Of a stretch of 64,000 nucleotides of DNA, positions 1 to 12,973 are shown piece by piece. A program made the position numbers and the translations under genes. Each line of letters begins with the position of its first letter. Position 1 is the stretch's first letter. Location of the stretch: NCBI GenBank assembly GCA_000499405.2, contig HG738140.1, forward strand, positions 8,335,560-8,399,559, in the 5' to 3' direction. A model generated the notes under the pieces. That model did not search any database. It was not told the origin of the DNA and saw only the letters and a program-made list of their open reading frames with translations. Source of the DNA: Onchocerca volvulus. Lineage: Eukaryota; Nematoda; Chromadorea; Rhabditida; Onchocercidae.

Positions 1-3000
1 AATACATCAAAGTTATCATTCTAATGGAGCAATTGCAAAATCTCTCGTAAATTTTGTTATTTTTCGTTTTAGAAATTTGAAATTTCTCGAACAGATTCTG
101 GTTTGTTTTCCAATCATATTCAAAAATTGATTAGAAAAAAATGATGAAATATAATAGCTTTTGTCTATAAATATAAAAAAAAATTTTGTCCCTTCTTGTT
201 TTGCTTGTATTAAAAAATATAATAATAATTATTTAGAGATGAGATTTATGAAAATAAGATTTCGATAGTTATTGGGATAAAGTTACTATTTAGGAATTTC
301 TAACTGATCTAAAATTGGAAAAGTCAAAAAATGGTAGAGAAAATGCTGAACAGTTCTCCAATTATGGAGTTATAATAGATGTTGGAGTTATAACAAAATA
401 TGAATAAATCACTTCTTGATTTAATTCAACTTTCAACAAGTATAGGAATTTTTCATCAGGACAAAGATTGCTTAATGAAACTTCACCAAAAATATCAATA
501 ATTGTGGTACATGTTTTATGTCTGATTAGAACACACAAATGATTTACACGAGATGCGTCATTTAATGATTGTTTGACAATTATTCATTTTATGTTTGATA
601 TTTATTCATTTGCTATCATTTGACAATTACTCATTTGTTTGACAATTATTCATTTATTCTCATTTGACAATTATTGATTTTATGTTAACTCATTGAAATT
701 GAAAACTATAAATTAAATTTCATCAAAATCATCACAGGCGGTGACTTGTCAATATAATTCGCAATCGTCTATAATCCTGGATGCAAATCATATTACTACG
801 AATTATTTAAATCTTATTTATAATCCTCTGTAATGGCTGTACTTAAAAAATTCAAATTTGTGAAATGAATTTTTATATCGCCATATTGCTGATTAATTAT
901 TCCATAATTTGAAAAATTTTGGCGAAAACATCGAAAAATTGAAATTTTAAGTAATTTGTTTCCAAAAAAAAAAAAAAAAAAAATTATTGCCCTGACAACC
1001 GGTTACTTCCAATTGTGGATTCCATACTTTAATATTTCTACATGCCCTTATAATTATCCAATATGATAATTATAATTGCGTCGTGCAAAAAACTGGCGTA
1101 AATCTTGTTTCAATTTAGATAATTTTAAAAATTATAATCAAAAAAGTTGGTATGTTGAACAAAATTTGTTTCGCTTTATAAAAAGTAAACATCGAATAAA
1201 ATTCATTTATTTTCTTTCAAATTATAACACTTGAATGTGAATTTCTCAGAAAAAACTTCACCGAAAATAGCGAAAAAAACATCATTGAGAACGATGTTTT
1301 GCAGAAAAATATCATTGAAAATTGATATGAAGTCATTAAATTTTAAATAATCAGAAAATTTCAACTGTTGATGATGCATGCATGTGCGATAAATGTAAAA
1401 GCAAGCGAAGATGGTTTTTGAATTTGGGCAGAACTGGAATGAATTCGAATTTCAGAAGCAATTCATGTTCAGCGCTGTTTATGATCAAAATAAAATAAAC
1501 GAATGGGTAGCAAACAGAATGAATAATTAAACAATAATACTCATTAACTTTATCTGAAAGCCATCTGAAATTCATTTTTCTATGATAGCGAACATTATTG
1601 ATACAGGAACGATGTAGTCGAGATAGATCAAATGTACTGGATCGGAAAATAAAAATTCATTTAAAATTTATTTCTTTTTTTTTGATTGAAAAAAAAATTA
1701 AAAATGTTTTTTTCGGGAAAAACTTTTCCAATCAAAGCATTTTTAATTTATACGAAAAATTTTATTGCGAATGAAGTTGGTAAAACAAATTTTTCGATTG
1801 AATAACATAAACAGCTATTTAAGTATTATATTAAAAGATAAAAAAAAAAAGTATATTTATAAATTGAGATGGAATTATCACACCGAAAATTTATGACTTT
1901 AATGAATTGATTGAATAGCCAAGAGAAAATTTTACAGTCTACACTCAACTACACCAATGGCTTCCTTCCTGAATTTATCACAGTCAGATTATATTGAAGG
2001 ATTATTTTATATTATCATTGAAAGTATCTTGCAGGCGAATAATTATATCAAACTAATTCACTATCATAATTGTTTGTTATTTCTGCTGTTAGTGATGAAC
2101 CTGTAAACAATAGATGAAATAACTAATAACTGAATTTCTTGCAAATAATTTCGCATAAATATAATAAAGAATCTTATATTCGACGAAAAATATGACAACA
2201 TAGTGTTAGCATCCTTTCTGACATGTTAGTATCCTTTCTGGAAAAATAAAATATGATCAGTTTGGTTTGCGAAGAACGGCAATTGAAATAATTAGAACAA
2301 TACTTGAGATTGATTGGGCTCTCCAACAAAACAAAAAAAAAAAAAGTTTATCTTATATTCAAATTTCAAATGCATCTTGAGACTCCCAAATTTTTATTTT
2401 TTTAAGTGCATGCATTGACATGTGATCGCATATGACAAGTCTATAATTAATAAGTTTTTAAGTAGTTTTCGAGAGAAATGTATTTAACGGACGTTGTTTC
2501 CAGACATATAAAGTGAATGTACTCTTCAAAAATTGATGATTAAAAAATATTCAATTATTGTAAATTCAATCAGACATTTTTCTTATTTCAAATGTTGTCG
2601 TCAATGACGTTTATAAAAAATTTTCATTTTCTTTGGAACTTTATGTTGTAATGAATTATTTATGATAAATTTCGTGCATTCTCTTTATATTTCAAATAAG
2701 ATTTATATCAATCAGACAAATTTCTTCAACTTTTAATTAAAACCAAATATATTTGGAATCATTCAACTTACTTAAGAAGATGCAATTTTTCTTTCCTTTC
2801 AAGCAGCATTTCTTTCGCGAAATGAGAAATGCGGCAATTAGCATTTATGAAGTTCGTGAAGTGGAACCGTCCCTAATTAGCGACTTAATTACTCTCATTT
2901 GTACACACAAACAGTGCACACATGCAAAACACTAATTCAAATAATGTTCAGACATTAAAAAATCGATGTTTTTTACATTTGAAAAAAGTATATTGTATTT

Positions 3001-5293
3001 CGGAACGAAAGGTTTTTTGTATTTTGCAGCACGAAAGCAGTAGGATTTCTCGATGATTTAGCTTGGTGTATTTTCTTTTGGTCACACTCTCAAATAGGAC
3101 ATAGGAAAAAGGAGTAAATCAGGTCATTTAACAGTTTAAAATGGAAAATTATATGTAGTTGTATGTGTATTGGCAAAACTATAAAGTTCATTATATTTCA
3201 ATCAAAAATAAACTTAAACATCACGATACCATACTATATCAGTGTTATTTACGTACGAAAAAACTTAGAATAGATTTTTTGATTTGCACGATTTATGAAG
3301 CAAACCAAGCAAAGAGCGGAAAAATCAAAGCAAAAGAATTATTGCCCGGAAATGGTTTGTCTGAAATATTTTTATGTACTGAAATTTTTTGAATTACACG
3401 CTTTGAATGATATATTTTCATCTGATAGTTAGGTTAGAAAAAAACTATGAAGAAAAGGTTGGCAATGCGTAAAGCAATAGATATGAATGATTTCTGAAAT
3501 TCGAATGTGAAATAATTTTAGCAAATCAAACGTTTTGAAAAATCAAAAATTTTAGATTTGGTTGTTGAACATTAATGTGTACATTCTTACCGCACATCAT
3601 GTATCATACTCCATACACTTATCGATCCTGAAGCTTCTACTTTTCCTTACAAAAAGTAAGTTACTTTATTTATTGTCTAAATTCGGACAATTTTGTGCAG
3701 AGATACGCTCATCGTATTTCATATTTAAATCTAATTCGTAATTATAAAGTTCGCTGTCAAATACGATTCTGATTCTCAGTTCAAGCTCAAATTTATCAAC
3801 TCATTTGTAGTTCTCGGCTCAAGTTTTATAGTAATTATGTTGTCCAGAATTCTGCAGCTCAAATCTCTATTTAATTGCATTTTTGAAATATCATTCTGTA
3901 AAATATATTCAAGAACATCATAATAACTGAATTTAGTAGTCTACTTCAATTATAGTTTAAGAAAAATTTAATTAATACTTAATTATAATTTAATTAACAT
4001 TTAATTATAGTTAGTATGATGATTTTACAGTCGCATTTCTCCGATTTTGACTAAATTTTCCGATTAACTGACTCCTTGATTTGCAAAATTTTCGAGCAAA
4101 CTATGATAATGTGATGTTGAATGTGCAGAATCGTGCATAGCAATTTTCAAGTTCAAAACATTCTATTTTATCGATTTTTAATGGAAATGATTCACTGTTA
4201 AGGAAAAGATGAAAATCTCGTGCATTATCGAGCTCTTTCATGTACCAGCTATTTTTTATCAGCTAGTTGATACATTTGTGCACACCATTTCCGTCATTGC
4301 GAGCCGGATAATATTACAGTAAAAATGGAGTTGGCGATTGGACAATTTGTCGTGAGACGTCGGGTTGAGATATCAGGTCTTCATTAATTCTGCGATCTGT
4401 TTGATTCTTCCCGGAAAGGGAATGACGGAAGCCACAAAAGTGCTTTAAATCGATATTTGGGTGCACAACTTTTCGAGAAAATGCAAAATACGAGAATGGA
4501 TCAGAACTTTGATGTCACTCGGTTCACTGACATGCAATCTGCATTCCGGTCATTCTGGACATTCAGTATTTATATTCCGACTTGTACATGCTCAGGGATT
4601 AAGTCGGTCTGATGAATGTATGAAAAGGTTCGTAGAAAGGATGTAGCACCTTCCCTTTCGTCCTTCCAAGATTTCTTTACATCCTCCATGCCGTGCTGTA
4701 TCATCTAACATATCATCGACTTGATCCTTTTAACTACAATAGGACAGAAAGTGTATATGGTCCTGAGTATGTAAATTGTGGTGTTTGTGAGATTATTATC
4801 AATCAAATCTCATATAAGCAAATCAGAAAGATTTGTGTGTAACAATAGTGTAACCTTTGTGATCTTTAATGGACACTTAAATGAAGGATGGCACAGATCC
4901 TTACCAAAAGTAAGAACACATATAACGCGTTTAGAATGAAAAAACGATTTCAGCGTGAGTGTGTCGCAGATGATTTGGACGATGACTTTTATCGCTAAGG
5001 AATTAATTTTTGACCTCTCCTGTTTATAGATATCAATGAAAAAACCAGTATTAAAACAGTTATACCATTCTCTGTTTTTCAGTCAATTATTCTTTTTACT
5101 TTCAGTGTAGTATTCATCGCAACATGATTCTTCGAATTTTTAATTTTCAAATGCAAGTATCGATTGATTAACTTCGAGTATTGGTATATTCTCATTCATG
5201 CTTCAGTCTTGGGTAATATACATCTGCATTGGTGTATACTGATATACCAAGAAACTTGAGTAACTCAATTTATATAACCTGAAAATTGCTCAA
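1..5293. other. AT-rich stretch without a supported gene
   Basis: I see no gene here. The open frames are short (60-77 codons), start at random ATGs, lack splice partners and match no family I recognise. The stretch holds homopolymer runs (for example around 962-981) and a short imperfect tandem repeat listed separately. The last part should contain the promoter of the VPS18 gene that starts at 5294, but I could not identify a convincing promoter element or trans-splice acceptor directly before that ATG. Confidence 0.6.
571..684. repeat. short imperfect tandem repeat (TTTGACAATTATTCATTT-like)
   Basis: The motif TTTGACAATTATTCATTT or a close variant recurs about four times at 571-684, separated by shorter copies of TATTCATTT. 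It is an imperfect minisatellite of roughly 18-30 bp units in non-coding DNA. Nothing suggests a function. Confidence 0.6.
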
Positions 5294-8200
5294 ATGGAGA
5301 ATCCGGATACGCTAAGCAATGCAATATTTGTTAAGAAAGTAGTCGATTTCCGGTAAATAATATTTGCTTAATCAGATTGTTAAAATAATTTTCTTTCCCA
5401 AGATTTTGAAATTTTACATAAAATAATTGAGTTTCAGACCAAAGGGCCAAATTACTCATTTGTGTTCAAGTAATGGTGAAATATTGTTGGTAATCGGTGC
5501 ACGACAACTTCTTCATTACTCACTTCAAAATACTACTCAGCAAATTGGTAAGATTATCGCATTTAACTTTAACAACATTTAAAATTTATAATTTTTTATC
5601 AACTTATTTTTTTCTTTTAAAGTTTTGAGAGATTGAAATGGTTTGAATATTGATTCGCAAACTTCATATTTGAATCTTTATAAGATCTAATTTGATGAAA
5701 TTATTATTGAATAATGCAATTTGGAGTGTTATGCTTCCCTATTACATCATGAGAATATAAATACTTTTGCTGAAGTGCGTTCCATTATAAACATGACTTT
5801 TACATTTGACTGGAACGGAAATTAGTTTTCTGTTTTACAGCAAGTTGTTCTTTTTCTACCAAGAATTTGAATTTATAATTCATCAAAATTCTTATTTTTT
5901 CAAATGAAATCAATAAATTTATGAATCAGTGAAAATATTTACTAAATTAATCTGTATTGCAGATGTTGTTTTGCCATTATTAATGCATGATCGTATTGCT
6001 TATATTCATCTTAGCTCTAATGGTCGTCATGCAATCATAAGTACAACTGGCGCCGATAATTTTTACTTAAATTTGAAGCATGATTCAGCAAAACAATTGA
6101 AAAAATTAAAAGTAAATGTTTCTCTATTCATAAAATTGAATTTTTAAATGTTATGGTATTACAAAGAAATTCAGAGAGAAAACTCTATAATTTTGAAGTT
6201 TCATTTAGTAAAAAAGATATTTTAAATATTTTGAAAATATTGAAGTTTTCAGAAAATACTTAAAAAAGGATTTTTTAGGGGCATGTGATAAGTTCTGTAG
6301 GTTGGAATATGGAAATTTCGACAGATAACGAAACAGGTTTCATCGTTCTGGGTACCACGAAAGGTGATTTTATGAAATTCAAATAAGACCAAGAATCATT
6401 GACTGAAAAAAATTTTATCTTCTGGTCAGAAAAAATTATTATATTAAATAATACTTGAAATGCCTCAGGATTTTTATAAATAGTAAAACCAAAGTTTTTA
6501 AAGAAAAACTAAAACTCCTGCTATTCACATAAACTCTGATATATTTTAAAGCATTTTTTAATACATTAACTTTTATTGCTAAAACTTCGACATTATCCTG
6601 AAAGTCTCAATATATAGGTTTTTTATTTGAATCGTCGATCATTTCAAATGGAACAGTTACTTATGTTCGCGAATTGACCAGTAATTTAAGCGGAGTAAAA
6701 GATTTATCTGTGACCGGAATTGAAATGTATCAGTGTGAAGATGAAAACCAAAGATCGAGATAATTTTTTCATCGAATTTTTCGACTTTTTTTTAAAAATT
6801 TTATGCACGGATTTTATGTGATTACGAATGCCTTTTAGTCGATTTAATATAGAAAAAGTTAAAAATTAATTTAGATTTACGAAGTCTTTGTTGTTATTTC
6901 TGAAAAATAAAAAAGCATTTTTTAAAGCAGGAAATTGGCTATATTTTCAAAATCTCCTTAAGGAGGAAAAAAAATTTTTTTCCCTAATTTTCAAATAAAA
7001 TTGAAAGTTGACTCAGTCTTCTTTTTTAGATGGGCACTCTTTGTATGTTTTCCTGGAAGATTGTATTGCTTGAGCGGACAGATCAATACGAAGCATGATG
7101 TCACTGGGATACAGCCAGTTGTGAGCACAATTTGGAGCTCTGCGTTTGCTGAACATAATCCCGCCATTCTACAACCTTTATTTGCATCAAAAGGTTAATT
7201 ACTATTGAATATCTACTACTATTTTTCAATTCTTGGAATCAGTCGGCCTGTTATACCCTTTGAATCAACTGATATTTCTGCATTTTATTATCTTTAATAA
7301 AATTATTTTGTTCTTCTTAAATTTACATATAACTAATTATATTTATAATTTAGAAAACTGCTTTTATTTTGTGATCTCTTTCTATATCATATTAATTTTC
7401 AAAATTCGTGTCGAACTTTTTTAGCACCATTTCGTTATCATTCTATGGATGATGGACAACGCACTTTGCCCAGTACATTTGTAGTTTATCCAAAAGTGAG
7501 TAATGAACAACCTACTACATTTTGTTGGGTTGGTGCTGATGGCTACACATTGGGACGAATAGATCTGACAGTTCTAGAACCATATGACATGATTGTTGAA
7601 GAGGCACATATACAGTAAGTTGTCTCTTCCAAATTATGTTAAACGAGATAGAATTTGAGAAAGTTAAAAATGATTTATCGAAAATAGCACGGCTTAAAAA
7701 TAATATTGAATTATTCTTCTCCATTCATTTGAGAAAATCATCTGGAAAGATTCTTCATTTTGAGCAAATTAATGTAATAAAATTTGCTTTAATATGTTAA
7801 TTTTAGACAGCTTACATTTTCAACAAGAGATTTTAGGCATCAGTTGGTGGATGGACGTTACAATTATCCTTTGGATGTTGCATTAACAGAATATAACGTT
7901 TTGCTATTGTACAGTAATCATATTGAAGCTGTTTCATTACTCAATCAGAAGCTAATGTTTGATGATATCATTGGGACGGTTAGTTAAGTGGTTTCAATTA
8001 AAAACAATACACTGGTTGTGTTAATCTAACTTCAAGTTAATGATTTCTAATGATTTTTCCAAATATAATTTTACATCCGTATTTTGTTTCAGGATTCTGG
8101 TCAAGTAAAAGGAATGTGTCGTGATGCTGTATCCGAAATGGTTTGGGTATATACTGATGTTACTGTGTGGAAGTATCGGCCAAATGAAGAATTTCGGTAT

Positions 8201-11200
8201 TTATATTGCTTCTCTATAGACTGTGATTCGAGCAATAATAATTCTTATTTTTTAGCATCTAACTAAATGCAAAATTCTGTTACTTTTCAGAGACGTTTGG
8301 CAGATTTATTTAGAACGTGGTGAGTACGACAAAGCACGGGCTATCACAAATAAGTTGAGTAATCCAGCACCGCATCAGCTAGTTATTAAGAAAGAAGCTG
8401 AAAAATACATTGAAGAAAAAAAGTATAATTTAGAATCTTTCTTATTTAGGTGCATATTTGCATTTTATTCTTTCATTAATTTAGACTTCGATACGGATAT
8501 AAAGATATAAAGAAAATAATTTTTTTTAGTACTTTCAAAAATTATGAAACTAGCATAAAATTTTTAGTTTCACAGCTGCAGCAGAAGTCCTCATAGAGTC
8601 AACCGATCCTTTTGAAGTTATATTACTTAAATTTTTATCAGCCAAAGAAAATCGACGAAATGGTCTCAAGCGTTTCTTAGAGCTTAAATTGAAATCGCTT
8701 TCAAATGCAGAGGTTTTGACTTTAATTTATAATTGAAATTGTTTATAATTTTTCGAAAACTTTTCTGTTTTAAATTTTTATTATTGAATGAGTACGAATC
8801 TTCTAGGAGAAGATACGGCGAGATACTTTGGTTCTGTGGTTGTTGGAAGTGCAGTTAACAGAATTTGCAGAGCTACGTCGACATGGAAGGCGAGTGCAAT
8901 TGGAGGAAACAGATTTGGCAAACGAGCAAACAACTATTGAGCAACAAATCAAAAATATGCGCCAACAAATTGAACAATTTCTTACTCGTTCCATTGTTTT
9001 GGTTAGTGTTGTTCTTGGAACAAATCTTCAGGAATTATATTAAATTCTAAATAAAATTTGTTCAACAGAAACATCATCATTCTCTCTGGCAATATCTAAT
9101 GATGGTAGTGATAACGGTAAGTATTGTATTCGTGGAATAGTAATTTACTATCCAATTATTTATTAACAAATCATTTAGATTAACATTCAGGACTTAAGAA
9201 AAGCTGTCAAATTTTAGGCAGCAGTGGAAGTAAATCGTGATGCAGTCTATCATTTAATTACCTCGCATGCACATTTTGATATTCAGCTCTACCTCGCTCA
9301 AAAACTAAAAGGTTTGTTGCTTTATTGATTTATTAGAAATTTTAATTGCTTAGACAAAAATGAATTATGTGATTTCAGATTATGCGACGATTGTAAACAT
9401 TTACTTGTTGCAATCTGACTATGAGAAAGTTTTGGAAATAATCCGAAAACAGGTAATAATAAATTTTAGTAGCAACTAAGTAGTAGAGCAGTTCATTATT
9501 ATTGATGAATTGATTTATCATTTTAGATTCTTGGGAAATTTTAATATTATTTGTCTAATTTGATTTTAGCACTATTCATCTAATTTTGTTGTTTAAAATT
9601 AAATTTCAGTTTTTGGGGTAGATGTGAGTAGTAATCAGTTTTGTTGAAAAAATTTACATCTTCAGAACATTTTGGAGCTTTATTATAAACATTCTCCAAT
9701 GTTAATCGAGAAAATACCAACTGAACTAATAGCAGCTTGGATCGATGAAGGTAAAGCACTAGTGTCTGATCGTCTACTACCGGCGCTTTACCGTTGTCAG
9801 GATGTATCAAAAACAAGGATGGTATGTAAGTTTTGGTCAGTTTTTAAGAGATTTTGAAATCTCTTATATCTCAAGATACATAAATTGTACTATTCTGAAA
9901 ATTTGTTCTTTTATCATTTTGCTCAAACACTTTTGGTTTCTTAAAATAATTGATTTCAGGTCACTGCTGCTTTGAAATATCTCAGTTTCGTAATTAATGA
10001 AAATTGGGCAAGCCAAGCAATGCATAATTTTATGATAACATTGTGCGCTGAGTAAGTCTTATTTTTTAATTCTTTACATACTGAACTTTCGAACCTACCA
10101 AATATATTGATTTTCAGGTTTAAACCGGAAGAATTATTGAATTATTTTGAAAAATATGGTTATGACAGAAATTTAATACCGTACGATGTTGAATATGCAT
10201 TAAGAGTTTGTACTGAAAAACAAGGTATATTAAACTGATTTTAGTATTTTTATACATCTCTGCTCTCTTCGATTTTCGAGGATTTTTAACATTTATTTGT
10301 TTTTTGATTTCCCATTTGTTTCAGCATTAAAGCGATGTTGTGTTTTTTTGTACTGTGTGGACGAATTATACGACGAAGCTGTTTCTCTTGCCTTAACGGT
10401 GCTCGTTTTTGTACTATTTCTTCTCAAACTTTAAAGAAATTAATGAGAATTATGATTTTCACATTTTGCAGATTGATGTTGAATTGGCTAAAACTTGTGC
10501 AAAACAAATGGTAAAACCTAATGAAAATGAATATGATTTTTTGCCGCCTAATTCAACAAAGCCTAAATTTTCAGTGGATATGCGACGAAAAGTTTGGCTA
10601 CAAATAGGTATGTTGTATGTAGTTATTAAATTCGACATTCATATTTGAATTTGGTTTTATTGAAATAAATTCGAATTTGATGCGTTTGCAGTTTTACTTT
10701 TCATTTCGTTGTATTTTTGAAAGAAATATTTTTTTGATCCATCTCAAAGTTGATATTTAATTGTCTTAATTTAGCTCTTTTTTTTTTTCTGATTGACTTT
10801 TAGAGTAAACTTTTCCTTTTTTTATACTTCATTTCTGCAGCACGGCACGTAATTGAGAAGCAGGAAGATATAGCTGCATGCGTAGGCCTATTGAAGGAAT
10901 CTGATAGTACCATCAAGATACAGGTTTATTTCAATTTTTGGTTTCTTTTTCGAATCCATCTTAATATTATTTTCAGTTATATTGAAGCTTTACTCCACAG
11001 GGATTTTAAACTCAACTGTCCGAATCACAAATTTTCTTTGATTTGCAGGATTTATTACCATTCTTCCCAGAATTCACAGCCATCGAATATTTTAAAGGAC
11101 CGTTATGTGAATGCTTAAAGGAGCATTCTGGAAAAATCAAGGTAAAAATATTTTTACTGAGAGAATGAAAAATTGAGAGAACAGAAGATTTTTTTTTCGT

Positions 11201-12413
11201 TTCTTAGAAATAAGTTGAGTTGTGATTCGATTTTTCTTATATGATTTGCATGTTATATTTTTTCAGCAACTTCAATTAGAAATGAAGAATGCAACAGAAA
11301 TGGCGCACCAAATCCGCAGCGATATGGAAAAGGCGAAAAATAAGTACCAGTTTTTTTTTTTTTATTTTAAAAATTTGAATCATTAAAATCCTTGGAATTC
11401 CTTATTATACTGTTTTTTATTTTAACAACAAATGTTAAGCTTCAATTTCTTTCCGGTTCACTATTATTCGCGCGAATGATCAATGCGCCTCATGTTCGGA
11501 ACCTGCGATGACTCGACCGTTTTATGCATTTACTTGCCGACATTTTTTCCACAAGGATTGCTTAGAATCAGAAATGAAGATTTATTGGACTCCTGTACGA
11601 ATTGCGTATAATTTAAGGAATTTTTATAAATTGAATTATTTATAAAAAACTCATCAATGGTTTATATTACTCTTTAACGGAGAATGACAAAATTTTTGTG
11701 TTATGTTCTCATATATTTTAAATAATGTGATATAGGCTTCAGGCATTTTCAAAAAGCATTTTCTCATTTAGCAGAATAATCTTTCATTTAATGACATGAA
11801 TTAAAATGTCACGAAGTTCTCAGCACTTGTATTGATGTAGGGAAATTATTTTTGCAGCAAGAACAGGACAAATACAACAGTTTGGTTGAGAAGGAAAGAA
11901 TATTGCAGAAGCAATTAGAAAAATCGATATCTTCAAATTGGACACCAAAGAAAATAAGCGGTAAGTTAATTTAATAATTCAAGAAATTTTTTTTGTTTTT
12001 GTTTTTTTTTCTTTTTTTTTTTTTTTTTTGCATTTTAGTACAAAATATTACTTAAAATTGTTCCACTTATACAACTTCACATGTTATAGAATGTCAAGAA
12101 GAACTGAAACATGTACGCGATGAAATTAATGATACTGTTGCTGGTGATTGCATCCTTTGCGGTATTGTAATGATTGAGTGAGTTCGAGTTTTTTGTCATC
12201 GAATTACATTTGATTTTTTATGACAAAAAATTTGAAAGGCGGTTTTCCACCAGACCATGCATATTTTTGGGATTTCAAATACTAACAGTTGTTCCGTGAA
12301 CATTAATTCCACTTTTACTCGAAATCTATTTTGCCTCATTATTTTTTTACAGCTCAATTGATAAGCCGTTTTTTGAAGAAGATGAATATGAAGCAGAAAT
12401 GGCGACTTGGTAA
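5294..12413 (+). CDS. vps-18: VPS18 homolog, HOPS/CORVET core subunit
   Basis: VPS18 (Pep3, deep orange) is a core subunit of HOPS and CORVET, which tether late endosomes and lysosomes for fusion. Exons: 5294-5352, 5438-5547, 5963-6111, 6279-6363, 6618-6732, 7030-7193, 7425-7614, 7807-7978, 8093-8196, 8291-8422, 8568-8712, 8807-9001, 9069-9116, 9218-9311, 9379-9452, 9666-9821, 9960-10051, 10118-10224, 10325-10398, 10472-10607, 10841-10923, 11049-11141, 11267-11343, 11456-11594, 11858-11960, 12090-12177, 12353-12413; 1014 codons plus stop, near the human length. The N-terminal half is a beta-propeller (VDF, THL, SVGWN motifs). An alpha-solenoid follows, with IPTELIAAWID, YALRVC and VDELYDEAVSLAL. 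The C-terminus carries a RING-H2-like finger (CASC, then CRHFFHKDC) and a second cysteine pair, CILCG, ending in the family-typical SIDKPF. The start is the only ATG that keeps the N-terminal VDF motif in frame. One acceptor (11455/11456) is not AG. Confidence 0.93.
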
Positions 12414-12973
12414 TCTAACTATAAGGATACACCTATCCATATACAATAATGCGAATTTAGAACTACTCTATTATATACATCTTCAAGCATGGCATTCAAG
12501 ATTTATTCTAAATCAAAAGTGTGCGATTGTTGCTTCTTTTAGCATATATTCAAATTTGATATTATTGATTGGGAAATTTCACTTCTTTATTGAGAATTTT
12601 TGCAAAATAAAAGTTCATGAATTAAAAATTACATATTTTTTCTTTGTACAGTAATCTTAATGCATAGAATAGGATTTTTTGCATTATCGGAAAAGCTTGC
12701 AAAATTCATAATTGATTTATGTAACTTTTATTTTTGAATCGTCATGTATGACATTTCTGAATTGTTTTTAACATTGTAATGTATAAGTTTTATATTACAA
12801 AATAAGCCTATATGTCTTATGTAATATTTGAAGAGAATAGCTCAGTTTATTTTGTTTTACAAAACTTTAGTATAATCTGAAATAATATTCCACTCCTGTT
12901 GAAGCTGTCATCCGTTAGTTCTTTGCAAGGAAGTAATAATTTGATGATGTGTTGAATAAATTTATGTTGACTT
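12414..12973. other. convergent intergenic spacer, 3' UTR region
   Basis: This spacer lies between two genes that converge. It should hold the 3' UTR of VPS18 (an AATAAA-like AAATAAAAG at about 12604) and that of the minus-strand DM gene, whose AATAAA overlaps its stop codon. I see no other gene. Confidence 0.6.

Noticed and set aside
2753..3392. Two short plus-strand open frames in the first 5 kb
   Set aside because: 60 and 77 codons, no family match, no splice context; consistent with chance.
6733..6765. Extension of VPS18 exon 5 to the in-frame stop
   Set aside because: The GTGTGA donor at 6733 joins exon 6 in the right phase and gives the propeller segment EMYQWALF; the extension would truncate the protein.
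8423..8455. Extension of VPS18 exon 10 to a GTGCAT donor at 8452
   Set aside because: The earlier donor at 8423 gives ungapped spacing with animal VPS18; the longer form inserts residues absent from the family.
11344..11439. Canonical GT-AG intron for VPS18 using the AG at 11438-11439
   Set aside because: It puts the downstream exon in a frame that stops just before the RING cysteines.
12331..12654. 107-codon plus-strand open frame
   Set aside because: It overlaps the last VPS18 exon and its 3' UTR in a different frame; the VPS18 frame is supported by family motifs.
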